Assembly: GCF_031180965.1 (NCBI RefSeq)
Contig: NZ_JAPSLH010000003.1
Location: 177,501-241,500 of the forward strand
DNA: 64,000 nt
DNA from: Chelativorans sp.
Lineage (GTDB): Bacteria > Pseudomonadota > Alphaproteobacteria > Rhizobiales > Rhizobiaceae
Reading direction: 5' to 3'
Position numbers and translations under genes: made by a program. Positions 25,368 through 34,950 of this stretch are shown piece after piece (the stretch's first letter is position 1; every line of letters begins with the position of its first letter). A model generated the notes under the pieces. That model saw nothing but the letters and a program-made list of their open reading frames with translations. It searched no databases and had not been told where the DNA came from.

Positions 25368-27047
25368 CTAAAACAGGCCCTCGATATAACCGGCCTCGTT
25401 GAGGAAGATCTTCTCCGCCGAGGGGACCTTAGGCAGGCCCGGCATGGTCATGATCTCGCCGCAGATCGCCACCACGAAGCCCGCCCCCGCCGACAGTCTG
25501 ACCTCGCGCACGGGGACCGCATGATCCACCGGCGCGCCGCGCAGATTGGGATCGGTGGAGAAGGAGTACTGGGTCTTGGCCATGCAGACCGGCAGATTGC
25601 CGTAACCTTGCTCCTCCCATTGCTTGAGCTGGGCCCGGACGCTCTTGTCGGCGATCGCGCCCGAGCCGCGATAGATGCGTCGGACGATCGTGTCGATCTT
25701 CTCGAACAGCGGCATCTCCTCGGGATAAAGCGGCGCGAACTGTGACCGGCCGCCCTCGGCGAGGGCAACAACCTTGTGGGCGAGCTCCTCGATCCCGGCG
25801 GAGCCCTCCGCCCAGTGGCGGCAGAGCACCGCTTCCTCGCCCTGCGCTGCGACATAGGCCTTCACCGCCTCGATCTCGGCCTCGGTGTCGCTGTGGAAAT
25901 GGTTGATGGCGACGATCGCCGGCACCCCGAACTGCTTTACGTTCTCGATGTGGCGGCCGAGATTGGCGCAGCCCTTCTTCAGCGCCTCGACATCCTCAAT
26001 GCCGAGATCCTCCTTCTTCACGCCGCCATTCATCTTCAGGGCGCGAACGGTGGCCACGATGACGGCCGCGGCTGGCTTCAGGCCGGCCTTGCGGCACTTG
26101 ATGTTGAAGAATTTTTCCGCGCCCAGATCGGCACCGAAGCCGGCTTCCGTCACCACATAGTCGGCGAGCTTGAGCGCCGTCGTGGTGGCCATCACGGAGT
26201 TGCAGCCATGGGCGATATTGGCGAAGGGGCCGCCATGCACGAAGGCCGGGTTGTTCTCCAGCGTCTGCACCAGATTGGGCTGCAGCGCGTCCTTGAGCAG
26301 CACGGCCATGGCGCCGTCGGCTTTCAAATCCCGCGCATAGACGGGGGTCTTATCGCGGCGATAGCCGATGATGATGCTGCCGAGGCGCTTTTCGAGGTCC
26401 TCTAGGTCGGTGGCTAGACATAGGATCGCCATCACCTCCGAGGCGACGGTGATGTCGAACCCCGCCTCGCGCGGATAGCCGTTGGCCGCCCCGCCAAGCG
26501 AGCAGACGATCTCGCGCAGCGCCCGGTCGTTCATGTCCATCACCCGGCGCCAGGTGACGCGGCGGGTGTCGATGTTGAGCTCGTTGCCCCAGTAGATGTG
26601 GTTGTCGATTAGCGCCGCGAGCAGGTTGTGCGCCGAGGTGATGGCGTGGAAATCGCCGGTGAAATGGAGGTTGATATCCTCCATCGGGATCACCTGCGCG
26701 TATCCGCCGCCCGCGGCACCGCCCTTCATGCCGAAGCAGGGGCCGAGCGAGGCCTCGCGGATGCAGACCACCGCCTTCTTGCCGATGCGGTTGAGGCCGT
26801 CGCCGAGGCCGACCGTGGTGGTCGTCTTCCCCTCCCCGGCGGGGGTGGGGTTGATGGCCGTCACCAGGATGAGCTTGCCGTCCGGGCGGCTGCGGGCACC
26901 GGCGATGAATTCGGCGGAGATCTTCGCCTTGTCATGGCCGAAGGGGAGAAGGTGCTCGGATGGGATGCCGAGCTTTGCGCCGACCTCCTGGATCGGCTTC
27001 TTCCTCGCCGCGCGGGCGATCTCGATATCGGATTTGAATTCGGCCAT
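25368..27047 (-). CDS. fhs: formate-tetrahydrofolate ligase
   Basis: The 559-residue enzyme makes 10-formyl-tetrahydrofolate from formate, ATP and tetrahydrofolate. The P-loop is visible in [27 protein letters not shown], and the folate and formyl-phosphate sites in [36 protein letters not shown] and the [19 protein letters not shown] segment. The C-terminus [29 protein letters not shown] is typical. Length and motifs are complete. In this group it supports one-carbon metabolism and growth on C1 compounds; no other folate gene is adjacent. Confidence 0.96.
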   Translation of the reverse strand: MAEFKSDIEIARAARKKPIQEVGAKLGIPSEHLLPFGHDKAKISAEFIAGARSRPDGKLILVTAINPTPAGEGKTTTTVGLGDGLNRIGKKAVVCIREASLGPCFGMKGGAAGGGYAQVIPMEDINLHFTGDFHAITSAHNLLAALIDNHIYWGNELNIDTRRVTWRRVMDMNDRALREIVCSLGGAANGYPREAGFDITVASEVMAILCLATDLEDLEKRLGSIIIGYRRDKTPVYARDLKADGAMAVLLKDALQPNLVQTLENNPAFVHGGPFANIAHGCNSVMATTTALKLADYVVTEAGFGADLGAEKFFNIKCRKAGLKPAAAVIVATVRALKMNGGVKKEDLGIEDVEALKKGCANLGRHIENVKQFGVPAIVAINHFHSDTEAEIEAVKAYVAAQGEEAVLCRHWAEGSAGIEELAHKVVALAEGGRSQFAPLYPEEMPLFEKIDTIVRRIYRGSGAIADKSVRAQLKQWEEQGYGNLPVCMAKTQYSFSTDPNLRGAPVDHAVPVREVRLSAGAGFVVAICGEIMTMPGLPKVPSAEKIFLNEAGYIEGLF

Positions 27048-27256
27048 GAAGCTCTCCCGGATCCTCCAACTTCTTCTATGTGAAGCGGCTCCGACCCATA
27101 AGCTGCGCGGGACAATGGCGCAATCTCTGAAAAAGCCGGAAAATGCCCCAATTGCGACAGGAGCTTACCCCGCTTAGACCCCACAGCAGGGTTCCTGTCA
27201 AGGCGCGGCTCAGCTGGATGAAAGCCAAGCACAGAACTTCACATATGCGAAACACC

Positions 27257-28381
27257 TCAGCGGTCGAGCACTTGCCTGAGCTCCACCAGATTGGAGCGCA
27301 CACGCAGGATGTAAAAACCCATCGTCGCAAGATGGGTCGGCATGATCCAGCCATCCTCGCGTCCGTTGGAGATGATGAAGGGCGTGATGTTGAGCGCGGC
27401 CCTTAATTGGCCTTCCGTCGCTTCCCACAGGGAAACGAGGGCGCGCTGTGCGATCACATCGTCGAAATCGGCGCGCGCGGCGTGGAGCAGGCCGTAATAG
27501 CCGTAGAGCTGGCCATAGGCGAACCAGAAGCGGTCGTCGGCGCGCGTGTCGAACCAGCCGCTGTTGAAGTTTTCCGAGCGCTCGCGAAGGATGGCGGACG
27601 TGGAGCCGATATCGTTGGCGATGCGGTCGAGGAACTGGATGAGATTGTCGGCGCGGGCGTCGAATACGGCCTCGCACCGCTCCAGCCGGTCGTTGAAGCT
27701 GCGCAGGGAGTTGACCGCAGTCCTGTAGAAGCTCGGCGTCGGCGTCTTCGGGCCGAAGGGGTTGAGGCCGAAATACCAGGCGTCCTCGGAAAACTGGATG
27801 CTTTCGCGCGCCTTCTGCAAATCGCTGTCGACCTGCGAGGTGCCGCGCACGCGGCCGAGAGCGTCAACGAGTTCCACTGCCGTGCGGCGCACCGCCTGGT
27901 TCACCCCGCGCTGGAACGAGGCCTTGTTGTCGAAGAATGGCGTATCGTCCCAGTCGAGGCCGAAAAAGCCAAGCTTGTAGAGCAGCATGGAGGAGATCCA
28001 TGCGTTCTCGTCAACATTGAAGTCGGTAAGGTCGGCGGCGACATCGGCAATGCCGGACCGCCCGCAGGTGCGCGTGCCCTCCCCGCTTCCGGCGGCGGCA
28101 ACCTGCTCGCCGGGCGATACGCCGCGGCTCTCCAAATTGTAAGCCTGCACATAGTCCGGGTTGAAGCCCGTCCAGACCTGCGTCTGCCAGAAGAAATAGA
28201 TGTAGAGGCCGACGACCATCAGCAGCGCGGCGCCGGCGATGCCTCGTGCTACCCAGCCGCGCCGGGCGAACCAGCGGCCGAGCGCCGCGAAGGGCCAGGC
28301 GAGCCAGGCCACCACGCGGCCGATGCCCCGCCCGATTGCCGCAAACACGCGGGTGAAGAAGTCGACGATGGAATTGGGCAC
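27257..28381 (-). CDS. DUF2333-family membrane-anchored protein
   Basis: The 374-residue product has an N-terminal amphipathic part (SIVDFFTRVFAAIGRGIGRVVAWLAWPFAALGRW), one transmembrane helix near residues 45-65 (IAGAALLMVVGLYIYFFWQ) and a large soluble domain with ENAWISSMLLYKLGFFGLDWDDTPFFDNKASFQRG and DDRFWFAYGQLYGYYGLL. These features match DUF2333, a proteobacterial family of unknown function. The GTG at 28381 was chosen because GGAG lies eight bases before it; longer ATG-initiated forms are possible. It is divergent from tctC. Confidence 0.8.
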   Translation of the reverse strand: MPNSIVDFFTRVFAAIGRGIGRVVAWLAWPFAALGRWFARRGWVARGIAGAALLMVVGLYIYFFWQTQVWTGFNPDYVQAYNLESRGVSPGEQVAAAGSGEGTRTCGRSGIADVAADLTDFNVDENAWISSMLLYKLGFFGLDWDDTPFFDNKASFQRGVNQAVRRTAVELVDALGRVRGTSQVDSDLQKARESIQFSEDAWYFGLNPFGPKTPTPSFYRTAVNSLRSFNDRLERCEAVFDARADNLIQFLDRIANDIGSTSAILRERSENFNSGWFDTRADDRFWFAYGQLYGYYGLLHAARADFDDVIAQRALVSLWEATEGQLRAALNITPFIISNGREDGWIMPTHLATMGFYILRVRSNLVELRQVLDR

Positions 28382-28556
28382 CGGGCGCTCTCCGTGAGGC
28401 AATCGTGCGGCGCCTCGACGCCGAACCTGCATCAGATAGGCGGTTTCAGGCGGGTTCACAATGCACCGGTGAAGCCGGGCGACTTGCCACGGGAGCTCGG
28501 GCCAAGCGGCGACCTCGGAGATAAGTATTGGTTGTGTAACGGGGCCGGATCGGTAT

Positions 28557-28573
28557 CATCAATCCGATTGATG
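28557..28573. promoter_or_regulatory. perfect inverted repeat CATCAATCCGATTGATG before tctC
   Basis: The eight-base arms CATCAATC and GATTGATG flank one base, giving a 17-bp palindrome that ends 22 bases before the tctC ATG. The position suits an operator for a dimeric regulator of the transporter operon. No regulator gene adjoins it, so the protein is unknown. Confidence 0.45.
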
Positions 28574-28595
28574 GTTGAGTTTGGGAGGATTTCCA

Positions 28596-29570
28596 ATGAA
28601 AAAAATGTGGGTTGCGATGCTCGCGGCCGCCGCCTTTGCCGTTCCCTCTGTGGCTGGCGCGCAGGCCTATCCGGAGCGGGCGGTCACCATCGTGGTGCCC
28701 TTCTCGGCCGGCGGTCCCACCGACACGGTGACGCGTCTCGTCGCCGAGGCGATGGCGAAGGATCTCGGCCAGCAGGTCCTGGTGGAGAATGTCGGCGGCG
28801 CCGGCGGCACGCTGGGCGCTGCGCGCGTGGCCGAGGCCGAGGCCGACGGCTACACGCTTCTTCTGCATCATATCGGCATGGCAACGAGCGCCACGCTCTA
28901 TCGCAAGCTGCCCTACGACCCGCTCAACGCCTTTGACTATGTAGGCCTGGTGACGGAGGTCCCAATGACCATCGTCGCGCGGAAGGATTTTGAACCGCAG
29001 GATTTCAAGGCCTTCATCGAGCATGTCAAGGCAAACAAGGATCAGGTGACGGTTGCCAATGCGGGCATCGGCGCTGCCTCGCATCTTTGCGGCATGCTGT
29101 TCATGAGCGCCATCGAGACACCGCTCACGACCGTGCCGTACCAAGGCACGGGCCCGGCCATGACCGACCTTCTGGGCGGCCAGGTGGACATCATGTGCGA
29201 CCAGACGACCAACACGACCAAACAGATCCAGGGCGGTACAGTGAAGGCCTATGCGGTGACGACGCCGGAGCGGCTTGACGTGCTGCCCGATCTGCCGACC
29301 GTGACCGAGGCAGGCCTTCCGGCCCTCGAGGTGAGCGTCTGGCACGGCCTTTATGCCCCGAAGGGAACGCCGCCCGAGGTGGTCGAGCGGCTGAGCAAAT
29401 CGCTGCAGACGGCGCTCCAGGACGAGAACGTGGTGGCCCGCTTTGGCGAACTCGGCACGACCCCTTCCCCGCAGGAAGACGCAACACCCCAGGCGCTCAA
29501 GGCCAAGCTGGAGACGGAGATCAACCGCTGGCGTCCGATTATCGAGGCCGCCGGCGTCTATGCCGACTAG
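28596..29570 (+). CDS. tctC: tripartite tricarboxylate transporter, periplasmic binding protein
   Basis: The 324-residue protein has a Sec signal peptide (MKKMWVAMLAAAAFAVPSVAGAQA) and the TctC/Bug fold: YPERAVTIVVPFSAGGPTDTVTRLVAEAM, ENVGGAGGTLGAARVAEAEADGYTLL, and SVWHGLYAPKGTPPEVVERL. Bug proteins bind a carboxylate between two domains through the AGGPTD and AGG loops. The ligand is not predictable. GGGAGG precedes the ATG. A terminator hairpin separates it from tctB, which would let the binding protein be made in excess. Confidence 0.93.
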   Translation: MKKMWVAMLAAAAFAVPSVAGAQAYPERAVTIVVPFSAGGPTDTVTRLVAEAMAKDLGQQVLVENVGGAGGTLGAARVAEAEADGYTLLLHHIGMATSATLYRKLPYDPLNAFDYVGLVTEVPMTIVARKDFEPQDFKAFIEHVKANKDQVTVANAGIGAASHLCGMLFMSAIETPLTTVPYQGTGPAMTDLLGGQVDIMCDQTTNTTKQIQGGTVKAYAVTTPERLDVLPDLPTVTEAGLPALEVSVWHGLYAPKGTPPEVVERLSKSLQTALQDENVVARFGELGTTPSPQEDATPQALKAKLETEINRWRPIIEAAGVYAD

Positions 29571-29576
29571 GACGAT

Positions 29577-29603
29577 GGGGCGCCTCGGCGCCCCATTCTT
29601 TCC
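29577..29603 (+). terminator. intercistronic terminator-like hairpin between tctC and tctB
   Basis: GGGGCGC (29577-29583) and GCGCCCC (29588-29594) form a tight stem with a CTCG loop, followed by ATTCTTTCCC. It lies in the gap of a co-oriented operon, so it probably reduces but does not stop readthrough into tctBA. Confidence 0.65.
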
Positions 29604-29627
29604 CAATAGAACCGGAGTTTGGCGAGC

Positions 29628-30089
29628 GTGAGCGGCTACACGATCGACCGTGTGAATCTTGCCTGCGGGCTTCTTTTCATCGCCGTCGGCGCGGTGTTCG
29701 GCTACCAGTCCGTCGGCATGGAGCTCGGCACCGCGCTGCGCATGGGACCTGGGTACTTCCCGCTCGTACTTTCCGGCGTGCTCATGCTTCTGGGGGTGGT
29801 GGTGATCCTGCAATCCATCCGGGCTGAAGGCGAGGCCCTGGGGGCGATAGCCTGGCGCGGCATATTCCTGATCCTGCCCGCGCCGATCTTCTTCGGCCTG
29901 ACCGTCCGCGGCCTCGGCTTCCTCCCAGCCATCTTCTGCACCGCCTTGATCGCCTCCTTCGCGAGCACCCGCATGAACCCGCTCATGGCAGTGCTGATTT
30001 CCGCCGGGGTGACGGTTTTCTCCTATCTTGCCTTCATCTATGCGCTCGGCCTCCCCTTCCGGCTGGTCGGGCCCTGGCTGGCCTTCTGA
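29628..30089 (+). CDS. tctB: tripartite tricarboxylate transporter, small membrane subunit
   Basis: The 153-residue protein MSGYTIDRVNLACGLLFIAV has four transmembrane helices (about residues 10-28, 40-62, 75-95, 108-145) and the family feature GTALRMGPGYFPLVLSGVLMLLGVVV. The GTG start at 29628 is nine bases after GGAG. It sits between tctC and tctA, as the usual order requires, and forms the membrane part of the carrier with TctA. Confidence 0.9.
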   Translation: MSGYTIDRVNLACGLLFIAVGAVFGYQSVGMELGTALRMGPGYFPLVLSGVLMLLGVVVILQSIRAEGEALGAIAWRGIFLILPAPIFFGLTVRGLGFLPAIFCTALIASFASTRMNPLMAVLISAGVTVFSYLAFIYALGLPFRLVGPWLAF

Positions 30090-30095
30090 GGCATC

Positions 30096-31604
30096 ATGGA
30101 CCTCCTCCAGAACCTTGCCCTTGGCTTCCAGACGGCGTCCACGCTGTGGAACCTCCTGTTCTGCTTCATCGGCGTGCTGCTCGGCACCCTGATTGGCGTG
30201 CTGCCGGGCATCGGCGCGACGGCGACCATCGCCATGCTGCTCCCGATAACCTTCCAGATCGGCGATCCGGTGGGAGCGCTGATCATGCTGGCGGGGATCT
30301 ATTACGGCGCGCAATATGGCGGCTCGACCACGGCGATCCTCATCAATATGCCGGGCGAGTCCTCGTCGGCCGTGACGGCCCTCGACGGCTACCAGATGGC
30401 GCGCAAGGGACGCGCCGGGGCGGCGCTCGCCACCGCCGCCATCGGCTCCTTCGTGGCCGGCACGGTCGCGACGGGACTGGTGGCGCTCTTTGCCCCACCG
30501 CTTACCGCGATTGCGCTTAAATTCGGCGCGGCGGAATATTTCTCGCTGATGATCGTGGGCCTCGTCTCGTCGGTCGCCCTGGCGCATGGCTCCGTCGTCA
30601 AGGCCATCGCCATGGTGATCATCGGCCTGCTTCTGGGGCTTGTCGGCACGGACATCTATTCCGGCACGCCGCGCTTCACCTTCGGCATTAGGGAATACGC
30701 CGACGGGCTGAACTTTGTGGCGCTTGCCGTCGGCGTCTTCGGCATAGCCGAAATCCTGCGCAACCTGGAGACGGACAGGACACGCGAAGTGATCGTCGCG
30801 AAAGTCTCGGGCCTGATGCCGACGCGCGACGAGCTGAGGCGCATGGTGGCGCCGGTCCTGCGCGGCACGGCGCTGGGCTCCGCCCTAGGCGTGCTGCCCG
30901 GCGGCGGCGCGATCCTTGCTTCCTTCGCCTCCTACACGCTCGAAAAGCGCGTCGCGGACAATCCATCGGAGTTCGGCCAGGGCGCGATCCAGGGAGTGGC
31001 CGGACCGGAATCGGCCAACAATGCGGGCGCTCAGACCTCCTTCATCCCCATGCTGACGCTGGGCATCCCGGCAAATCCGGTAATGGCGCTGATGATCGGC
31101 GCCATGATCATCCAGGGCATCGTGCCGGGCCCCAATGTCGCCGCCGAGCAGCCGGCGCTCTTCTGGGGAATTATCGCCTCCATGTGGATCGGCAACCTGA
31201 TGCTGGTGATCCTCAACCTGCCCTTGATAGGGCTGTGGGTGAAGCTGCTGACGATCCCCTACTATATCCTGTTCCCGATCATCATGGCCTTCTGTTCCAT
31301 CGGGGTTTATAGCGTCAATTCCAACGTCTACGACCTCTTCTTCGTCGCCTTCGCCGGGCTTGCGGGCTATGTGTTCGCCAAGCTGCGCTGCGAACCGGCA
31401 CCGCTTCTTCTGGGTTTCGTCCTGGGGCCGCTGCTCGAGGAGAACCTGCGCCGGGCGATGATCCTCTCGCGCGGCGATCCCACCACCTTCTTCACCCGTC
31501 CGATCAGCGCCATCCTGCTCCTGATCGCGCTCGCGGTTCTCGTGGTGGTCTTCCTGCCGGCCGTCCGCAGGAAGCGCGAGGAGGTCTTCGTCGAGGAGGC
31601 TTGA
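30096..31604 (+). CDS. tctA: tripartite tricarboxylate transporter, large membrane subunit
   Basis: The 502-residue protein has about twelve transmembrane helices and the two conserved glycine-rich segments of Tct[22 protein letters not shown] near the N-terminus, and the matching [31 protein letters not shown] in the middle. [42 protein letters not shown] is strongly family-specific. It is the ion-coupled carrier of the TTT system and starts seven bases after tctB. The substrate could be a di- or tricarboxylate; the ligand is not determined. Confidence 0.95.
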   Translation: MDLLQNLALGFQTASTLWNLLFCFIGVLLGTLIGVLPGIGATATIAMLLPITFQIGDPVGALIMLAGIYYGAQYGGSTTAILINMPGESSSAVTALDGYQMARKGRAGAALATAAIGSFVAGTVATGLVALFAPPLTAIALKFGAAEYFSLMIVGLVSSVALAHGSVVKAIAMVIIGLLLGLVGTDIYSGTPRFTFGIREYADGLNFVALAVGVFGIAEILRNLETDRTREVIVAKVSGLMPTRDELRRMVAPVLRGTALGSALGVLPGGGAILASFASYTLEKRVADNPSEFGQGAIQGVAGPESANNAGAQTSFIPMLTLGIPANPVMALMIGAMIIQGIVPGPNVAAEQPALFWGIIASMWIGNLMLVILNLPLIGLWVKLLTIPYYILFPIIMAFCSIGVYSVNSNVYDLFFVAFAGLAGYVFAKLRCEPAPLLLGFVLGPLLEENLRRAMILSRGDPTTFFTRPISAILLLIALAVLVVVFLPAVRRKREEVFVEEA

Positions 31605-31787
31605 AGCAGCAGCGGACGGCATAAATCCCATACGCGACGGGAAAAGTCGCTGCCGGACATTTTAGCGCGGACGGCGGCTGGTTGTTTAGCCCTTGAACCC
31701 GTCCGGAATTGATGCTTGCCTTTGAGGGAAAACCGAAGCAGGTCAAAGCCCTGGGCTTCGGAGCCAACGAATTCGAGGGGAGAAACC

Positions 31788-32735
31788 ATGTCCTGTATGA
31801 AACGCCTGAGCGCCGGGCTCGCCATCGCCGCCGGACTTGCGGGCGGTACCGCCTTTGCCGCCGATCCGGAATCCTGCCGGAGCGTCACCTTCTCCGACGT
31901 GGGCTGGACGGACATCACCGCCACCACCGCCACTGCTTCGGTGCTGCTCGAGGGGCTTGGCTACGAGCCGGAAGTGCAGGTGCTCTCCGTGCCGGTGACC
32001 TATGCCTCGCTCAAGAACAAGGACATCGACGTGTTCCTCGGCAACTGGATGCCGACGATGGAAGCCGACATCAAGCCCTACCGCGAGGATGGTTCGGTCG
32101 AGACGGTGGTCACCAATCTGGAAGGCGCCAAGTACACGCTCGCGGTTCCGCAATACGCCTATGACGCCGGGCTGAAGACGTTTGCGGATATCGACAAGTT
32201 CAAGGACCAGCTCGACGGCAAGATCTACGGCATCGAGCCGGGCAATGACGGAAACCGGCTGATCCTCGACATGATCGAGAAGGACCTGTTCGGGGTCGGC
32301 GACTTCGAGCTGGTGGAGAGCTCGGAGGCCGGAATGCTGTCGCAGGTGCGCCGGGCGGTGCAGGCGGAGGAGCCGATCGTCTTCCTCGGCTGGGAGCCGC
32401 ACCCCATGAATTCCGAGTTCGACATGGCCTATCTCGACGGAGGCGATGAGGTGTTCGGTCCCAATTACGGCGGCGCGACGGTGCACACCAATGTGTGGGC
32501 CGGCTTCACGGAGGAATGCCCCAATCTCGGGCAGCTCCTCAAGAACCTCGTCTTCTCGCTGGAGATGGAAAACGAGATCATGGGAGCGATCCTGAATGAC
32601 GGCGAGGAGCCCGAGGCAGCGGCGACCGCCTGGCTGAAGGAAAACCCGCAGGCGCTCGATGCCTGGCTGAAGGGGGTCACGACTTTCGACGGCGAGGATG
32701 GGCTGGCGGCGGCGAAGGCGCATCTGGGATTGTAA
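31788..32735 (+). CDS. choX: choline/glycine-betaine ABC transporter, binding protein
   Basis: The 315-residue protein has a Sec signal peptide (MSCMKRLSAGLAIAAGLAGGTAFAAD) and the ProX/ChoX fold. CRSVTFSDVGWTDITATTATAS, KNKDIDVFLGNWMPTMEAD and the aromatic-rich segment FLGWEPHPMNSEFDMAYLDGG match choline-binding ChoX of Sinorhizobium, where Trp and Asp side chains box the trimethylammonium group. AGGGGAG precedes the ATG. It lies upstream of choW and choV, with a palindromic repeat in between. Confidence 0.88.
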   Translation: MSCMKRLSAGLAIAAGLAGGTAFAADPESCRSVTFSDVGWTDITATTATASVLLEGLGYEPEVQVLSVPVTYASLKNKDIDVFLGNWMPTMEADIKPYREDGSVETVVTNLEGAKYTLAVPQYAYDAGLKTFADIDKFKDQLDGKIYGIEPGNDGNRLILDMIEKDLFGVGDFELVESSEAGMLSQVRRAVQAEEPIVFLGWEPHPMNSEFDMAYLDGGDEVFGPNYGGATVHTNVWAGFTEECPNLGQLLKNLVFSLEMENEIMGAILNDGEEPEAAATAWLKENPQALDAWLKGVTTFDGEDGLAAAKAHLGL

Positions 32736-32768
32736 GGATCACCCGATGGAAAGGGCAGCGCTCCTTCA

Positions 32769-32816
32769 CGCCCCCCTCCGGGCTGCCGCCCATCTCCCCG
32801 AAAAGGGGCGAGATCG
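32769..32816. repeat. RIME-like intergenic palindrome inside the cho operon
   Basis: CCCCCCTCCGGGCTGCCGCC is followed by the stem ATCTCCCC-GAAAA-GGGGCGAGAT (one bulged C). This resembles the abundant palindromic intergenic elements of Mesorhizobium and relatives. It sits between choX and choW, where it may shield the choX mRNA end. A related block lies at 46655-46695. Confidence 0.55.
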
Positions 32817-32909
32817 GCCGCCATCCCTGCTTTTGCCAGTCATCAACGCCGCAGCAGGAGTGGCGGACGGCGTCGTCCTCTCCCGCAAGCCCGAGGACAC
32901 CCCCAGCTG

Positions 32910-33764
32910 ATGGACCCCGTCACCGCGCTTATCGAAGCCTGGAAGATACCCATCGGCAGATGGGGCCGCACATTCTTTGATTTTCTGACCACCAATTTCG
33001 CCGCCTTCTTCGACACGATAGCCGAGGGGCTGACGGCGGCGCTCGACGGCATGGTGACGGTGCTCCTGTGGCTGCCGCCGATCCTGCTCGTCGCGCTCCT
33101 CGCCGCCCTTGCCTATCTTCTGCAGCGTTCGTGGAAGCTGGCGCTCGGTGTGGCGATCGGCCTTCTCTTCATCGTCAACCAGGGGCTCTGGACGGAGACC
33201 GTCGAGACGCTGGTGCTGGTGGTCGCCGCCGCCGCGGTCTCCATGGCCATCGGCGTGCCGATCGGCATCTGGGCGGCGCATAGCGACCGCGTCTACCAGA
33301 TATTGCGGCCCATTCTCGACCTCATGCAGACCTTGCCGACCTTCGTCTATCTGATTCCGGTGCTTATCCTTTTCGGCCTCGGGGCTGCGCCCGGCCTGAT
33401 CGTCACCGTGATCTTTGCCGCCCCGGCGCCGATCCGGCTCACCTATCTCGGCATCACCTCGGTGCCAAAGCCGATGCTGGAGGCGGGCCAGGCATTCGGC
33501 GCCACCAAGAACCAGCTTCTGTGGAAGGTGGAGCTGCCGGCCGCCCTGCCCTCGATCATGGCCGGCCTCACCCAATGCATCATGCTGTCGCTGTCGATGG
33601 TGGTGATCGCCGCCCTCATCGGCGCGGACGGGCTGGGCAAGCCGGTGGTGCGGGCGCTCAATTCGGTCAACATCCCCCTCGGGCTGGAAGCGGGGCTCGC
33701 CATCGTCGTGCTCGCCATCATCCTCGACCGCATGGCGCGGATCGGCAGGGAGCATGGCCGATGA
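32910..33764 (+). CDS. choW: choline/glycine-betaine ABC transporter, permease
   Basis: The 284-residue protein has six or more transmembrane helices and the permease EAA-type loop near residue 190 (MLEAGQAFGATKNQLLWKVELPAALPSIMAGLTQ), which contacts the ATPase. ProW-type segments include IGVPIGIWAAHSDRVYQILRPILDLMQTLPTFVYLIPVL. It starts with MDPVTALIEAWKIPIGRWG. Its stop overlaps the choV start by four bases (ATGA), as expected for co-translated transporter genes. Confidence 0.9.
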   Translation: MDPVTALIEAWKIPIGRWGRTFFDFLTTNFAAFFDTIAEGLTAALDGMVTVLLWLPPILLVALLAALAYLLQRSWKLALGVAIGLLFIVNQGLWTETVETLVLVVAAAAVSMAIGVPIGIWAAHSDRVYQILRPILDLMQTLPTFVYLIPVLILFGLGAAPGLIVTVIFAAPAPIRLTYLGITSVPKPMLEAGQAFGATKNQLLWKVELPAALPSIMAGLTQCIMLSLSMVVIAALIGADGLGKPVVRALNSVNIPLGLEAGLAIVVLAIILDRMARIGREHGR

Positions 33765-34948
33765 AGCCGGCGGTGGAGTTCCGCGACGTCGACATCATCT
33801 TCGGCGGCGAGAGGGAGACTGCGGAGGCGCTGCGGCTGGTGGACGGGGGCGCAAGCCGCGCCGAGATCCTGGAGCGTACCGGCGCGGTGCTGGGCTGCGC
33901 GGGAGCGAACCTAGCCGTCGAGCGCGGCGAAATTTCCGTCCTGATGGGGCTGTCGGGATCCGGCAAGTCGACGCTGCTGCGCGCCGTCAACCGGCTGAAC
34001 CGCGTAGCCCGCGGCGAGGTGATCGTGCATGACGGCGAGTGGTCGACGGATGTGGTGAACTGCTCCCAGGAAGAGCTCCGGAAAGTCCGGCGCGAATGCG
34101 TGGCCATGGTGTTCCAGCAATTCGCGCTTCTGCCCTGGCGCACCGTGGCGGAAAATGTCGGCTTCGGGCTGGAGCTTGCGGGCGTGCCCTTGCGGGAACG
34201 GCAGGAGCGCGTCAGGGCGCAGCTGGCGCTGGTACATCTGGAGGACTGGGCGCAAAAATACGCGCACGAATTGTCCGGCGGCATGCAGCAGCGCGTGGGC
34301 CTGGCGCGCGCCTTTGCGACGGAAGCGCCGATCCTGCTCATGGACGAGCCGTTTTCCGCGCTCGACCCGCTCATCCGGACCAAGCTGCAGGACGAGCTTC
34401 TGGAGCTTCAGGCGCGGCTCAAGAAGACCATTCTGTTCGTCAGTCACGATCTGGAGGAGGCACTGAAGATCGGCAACCGCATCTCCATCATGGAGGGCGG
34501 ACGGATCGTGCAGACCGGCGCGCCGGAGGACATCGTGCTGCGGCCGCAGAACGACTATGTGCGCGACTTCATCGCCAATGTGAACCCGCTGTCGGTGCTG
34601 ACGGCCTGGAATGTCATGCGCGATGCCCGCGATCTAGAAAGCGCGGGCGAAGGCTGGCTCTGGCTCGATCTGCGGCACACCACGCGCTTCAGGCTGGACG
34701 AGAACATGCTGGTCGTCGCCGCCGAGCGGGACGGAAGGCCGGCGGTGTGGGTCTCCTGCGACAATATGGAGCCGCTGCCGGAGGACCAGCCGAAGGTCTA
34801 TTGGGCTCGCGCCGGCACGCCGCTGAAGACCGTGATGCAGGCGATGCACCAGTCGCAGACCGCGCCCGTCGCCCTGTTCGACGAGGCCTCGCGTTTCGTG
34901 GGAGCGATCGGCGTGCGCGACGTTCTGAAAGCTGTGCTGCGGCGATAG
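33761..34948 (+). CDS. choV: choline/glycine-betaine ABC transporter, ATPase
   Basis: The 395-residue protein has the ABC motifs: Walker A GLSGSGKST, Q-loop VFQQFALLPWRT, signature LSGGMQQRV, Walker B ILLMDEPFSAL, and H-loop FVSHDLEEA. The N-terminal RDVDIIFG and the ~120-residue C-terminal extension (including FVGAIGVRDVLKAVLRR) are typical of ProV/ChoV-type ATPases, where the tail may sense osmolarity or substrate. The ATG overlaps the choW stop. It powers choline or betaine import. No bet genes lie nearby in the window. Confidence 0.92.
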   Translation: MKPAVEFRDVDIIFGGERETAEALRLVDGGASRAEILERTGAVLGCAGANLAVERGEISVLMGLSGSGKSTLLRAVNRLNRVARGEVIVHDGEWSTDVVNCSQEELRKVRRECVAMVFQQFALLPWRTVAENVGFGLELAGVPLRERQERVRAQLALVHLEDWAQKYAHELSGGMQQRVGLARAFATEAPILLMDEPFSALDPLIRTKLQDELLELQARLKKTILFVSHDLEEALKIGNRISIMEGGRIVQTGAPEDIVLRPQNDYVRDFIANVNPLSVLTAWNVMRDARDLESAGEGWLWLDLRHTTRFRLDENMLVVAAERDGRPAVWVSCDNMEPLPEDQPKVYWARAGTPLKTVMQAMHQSQTAPVALFDEASRFVGAIGVRDVLKAVLRR

Positions 34949-34950
34949 CC

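Noticed and set aside
27048..27256. Upstream region of fhs considered for a folate riboswitch
   Set aside because: No conserved folate-riboswitch core or terminator pairing could be recognised by eye.
28446..30587. A 713-codon minus-strand frame opposite tctC, tctB and tctA
   Set aside because: Its product is low-complexity Arg/His/Glu/Gly sequence created by codon bias on the opposite strand of well-supported transporter genes.
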